A stretch of DNA of 64,000 nucleotides from Sinohyriopsis cumingii (taxonomy: Eukaryota; Mollusca; Bivalvia; Unionida; Unionidae). How positions within the stretch are numbered: position 1 is the first letter of the stretch; every line of letters begins with the position of its first letter. The notes beneath the pieces are model-generated. The model did not search any database, was not told the origin of the DNA, and saw only the letters and a list, made by a program, of their open reading frames with translations. Positions 1-64,000 of this stretch are shown here, in pieces. The position numbers and the translations under genes were made by a program. The DNA is taken from assembly GCA_028554795.2 (NCBI GenBank), contig CM068825.1, positions 96,713,451 through 96,777,450 of the forward strand, in the 5' to 3' direction.

Positions 1-143
1 TATTTTTCATATGGTCTTTAAATTTGTGGTTCAAGGTAAGCCATAGTAGATAAAGTAAACATCAGGCTAAGGCATCACTTCATCTGTTTATATAGCTAGA
101 CAGAGATAATTTCTATAAATAATTAATCTATATTTCTTTTCAG

Positions 144-62185
<62,042 letters not shown>

Positions 62186-62296
62186 GTAAGAACAAAATCT
62201 TTGGATTCAGTATGTGTCATGTTTAATATTAATTAGTTCCTAGAATATAAGATATACTGTAATATATATGCCTCATGTTTGTTGTTAGCTTATTAA

Positions 62297-62910
62297 CCCC
62301 TGGAGGTTTTTGTTGTTTTTGCCTGAAATGCAAGTAGGAAACACATTTTGGGGGCTTTTTCTGAATACATCCTAATACATTGACTTCCAAGAGATTTCCC
62401 ATTAGCCTATGCCTAAGTTGTGTTAGAAACATCATTTTCCATTGGTTATTTTGCTTGCGCATGAGCAAATGGGTAAAATTTGGAGTTCTCTTCTTTTTTT
62501 TTTTCTTCTTTTTTTTCTGAATGGACCCATCATTTTTGTATCGAGACCACTCTTCATTCCAAATGCCCACCTTATCCTACTTTTTGTGCAAAGGTTCACC
62601 TGTCTGGATGCAGTTCAGACCAGTCTGCCTTAGATCTGAGGCCGAAAAGACTAAAATCCAAACACAAAATGGGATTCTGACCACGGGTGAATTTTGGGTA
62701 TTTAAAAAAAAAGGGTAAAAAAAAGATTTGGTTTTTCCCTCAGTATTTTGTAGTGCAACTAAAACGTCCAGATTATTTGGTATCATTGTAGAGCTACATC
62801 TGTCTACCTTTCTATAATACCACCCACTTTAGTGTATAATACATGACCCTGATGCTACAAATCTCGGCAGTAAGCTGCTAACTCCTGCCACGTAAATGCG
62901 GTGCCAGGGG
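62297..62910. mobile_element. Candidate piggyBac-like MITE (TTAA-flanked)
   Basis: 614 bp bounded by TTAA at 62293-62296 and 62911-62914. Ends cccctggaggtttttg and gcggtgccagggg give an inverted match of about 7 bp (CCCCTGG). TTAA target duplication with CCC ends is the mark of piggyBac elements. Related sequences (agttcctagaatataagata at 62235 and gtttctagaatgttagatat at 62927) lie on both sides, so it may have jumped into a tandem duplicate. No transposase ORF. Confidence 0.5.
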
Positions 62911-62920
62911 TTAATGAGTT

Positions 62921-64000
62921 AATTTGTTTCTAGAATGTTAGATATACCGTACTATAATTTTTCATGTTTTGATGTTAATTAGTTCCTAGAATGTAAGATT
63001 TACCATAGAGCTAGTGATTTTAAAGGACATAAAATTAAAACACTTTTGGTAAGTCCATCTTAGTGATTGCAAGTTTAGATAGTGTTTCTTTTAGCAGCAA
63101 TTATCTGATGTTGTACTTCATACATCTAATGGTTTTTTTAAAATTATTTTATTCACATGTTCTGTGCAAGAGAAAAAAATATCACATCAGTTTTGATTGG
63201 AGCTGTTCATTGGAATTAGAAACAGTAGTGCTTCCAGCCCTGTCATTATCTTGATTGATTACTCTGCATGGCATGACGAGTTTTTAATAATTTTGTTTCT
63301 AGCTGTGGTTAAGTTGTGTCCCTGTGAAGTCCTTTCTCACGCTGTCAGTAAAAACGTGATTAATAAATTCTTTCCAACAGTTATGTAGCTATGTATTTGT
63401 ATACCATTCCCAAAAATAAAGTACTGAGAGGAATGCAAAAGCATATACTTTGGATAAGGTTGTATCATTACTTCGTGATTTTCACCTCACATGCAGAGAA
63501 TGAATCATTTATTTCCATGTCAGCTACCTTGCTGTGTCTTTAGAAAATGCACCTGGCTGAAATGGGTATGATCTAACCAAGCATTGCATTATAAGTGCCA
63601 TTAAAAGCCGACCATCAACTGAAGCATTTTATTTAACTTAAATTTCTCCAATGCTTAAATAACACACGGTCATATAATTGATAGATAAAACTTTCGTGGA
63701 ATTCCTTTCTTTTCTACAACTAAGAAATAATGTCATTTCAGTTTTTGAATTTTTACTTAATAGAAAACTGCATGATTTCTATATGTTTACTGTAATATAA
63801 TGCAAATAGTGTTATGAAAATGAATGGTCTCCTATTTCTAAATGCATTTAAACCAGTCATATATGTATCAGAACATCTCTTTTTTTTTTTCAGTCATGAC
63901 TATGATTAAAATATTGCTACTGAATACCTCATGGTTTGTCTTTAGAACCCTGGCATAAAATTTACAACCCGGTTTCTGGACTCCAGGATCACAGAATATC
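62921..64000. other. Intron to the window end
   Basis: Contains a further copy of the tagttcctagaatgtaagat string at 62980 and the doubtful 3' exon at 63303. No conserved MRCK exon was recognised here, although acceptor-like sites (about 63893, 63945) exist. Confidence 0.55.
63303..63388 (+). other. Possible alternative 3' exon with stop and AATAAA
   Basis: After acceptor attttgtttctag, the phase left by exon Y stays open for 28 codons (starting AVVKLCPCEVL) to TAG at 63386. AATAAA lies at 63415-63420. It would end the CNH domain early. The peptide matches no known MRCK sequence, so this may be chance. Confidence 0.18.

Noticed and set aside
63893..64000. Possible next CNH exon after ttttttttttcag or gtctttag
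   Set aside because: Neither translation in the required phase resembles the expected GIYxD segment; the first hits a stop quickly.

Overview
The window is a piece of an AT-rich animal nuclear genome. It holds one recognisable protein-coding gene, on the plus strand and open at both ends. 24 constitutive exons between 144 and 62185 join without a phase conflict into 1,046 codons. They encode the C-terminal two thirds of a myotonic dystrophy kinase-related CDC42-binding kinase (MRCK; CDC42BPA/CDC42BPB in vertebrates, gek in flies). The kinase domain lies upstream of base 1, and the end of the CNH domain and the C-terminal tail lie beyond base 64000. Exons 144-25144 give the long coiled coil, including the conserved ESVTQWEAQISEIIKW / [18 protein letters not shown] block. 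Exon 42979-43330 carries a Ser/Pro-rich linker and the start of a C1 zinc finger, which finishes in 43644-43715. Exons 44241-50496 give the PH domain, and exons 54253-62185 most of the CNH (citron homology) domain.

The rest is intron, densely filled with repeats. They fall into seven groups: (i) arrays of degenerate tandem units of very roughly 140-200 bp from several sequence families, some sharing left and right ends, resembling non-autonomous Helitron/Helentron ('pearl'-type) elements of molluscs; (ii) two tRNA-derived SINE families, one with five full copies and a fragment, the other with two full copies plus truncated and degenerate ones; (iii) a broken LINE reverse transcriptase (about 36700-38640); (iv) a decayed tyrosine-recombinase relic of DIRS/Ngaro/Crypton type (about 8200-9250); (v) candidate MITEs (piggyBac-like, hAT-like, pogo-like); (vi) six sharp minisatellites with units of 24, 41, 56, 57, 67 and about 70 bp; (vii) several AT or TG microsatellites.

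The repeat content and the single MRCK-type gene suggest a lophotrochozoan, most likely a mollusc and perhaps a bivalve; this is inference. No second gene, functional tRNA, rRNA or CRISPR array was found. The most interesting points are a candidate alternative last exon (28091-28189) that would end the kinase before its C1/PH/CNH module, a 15-nt candidate microexon (28853-28867), the uniform sense orientation of the SINEs seen, and the nested growth of short minisatellites inside older arrays.
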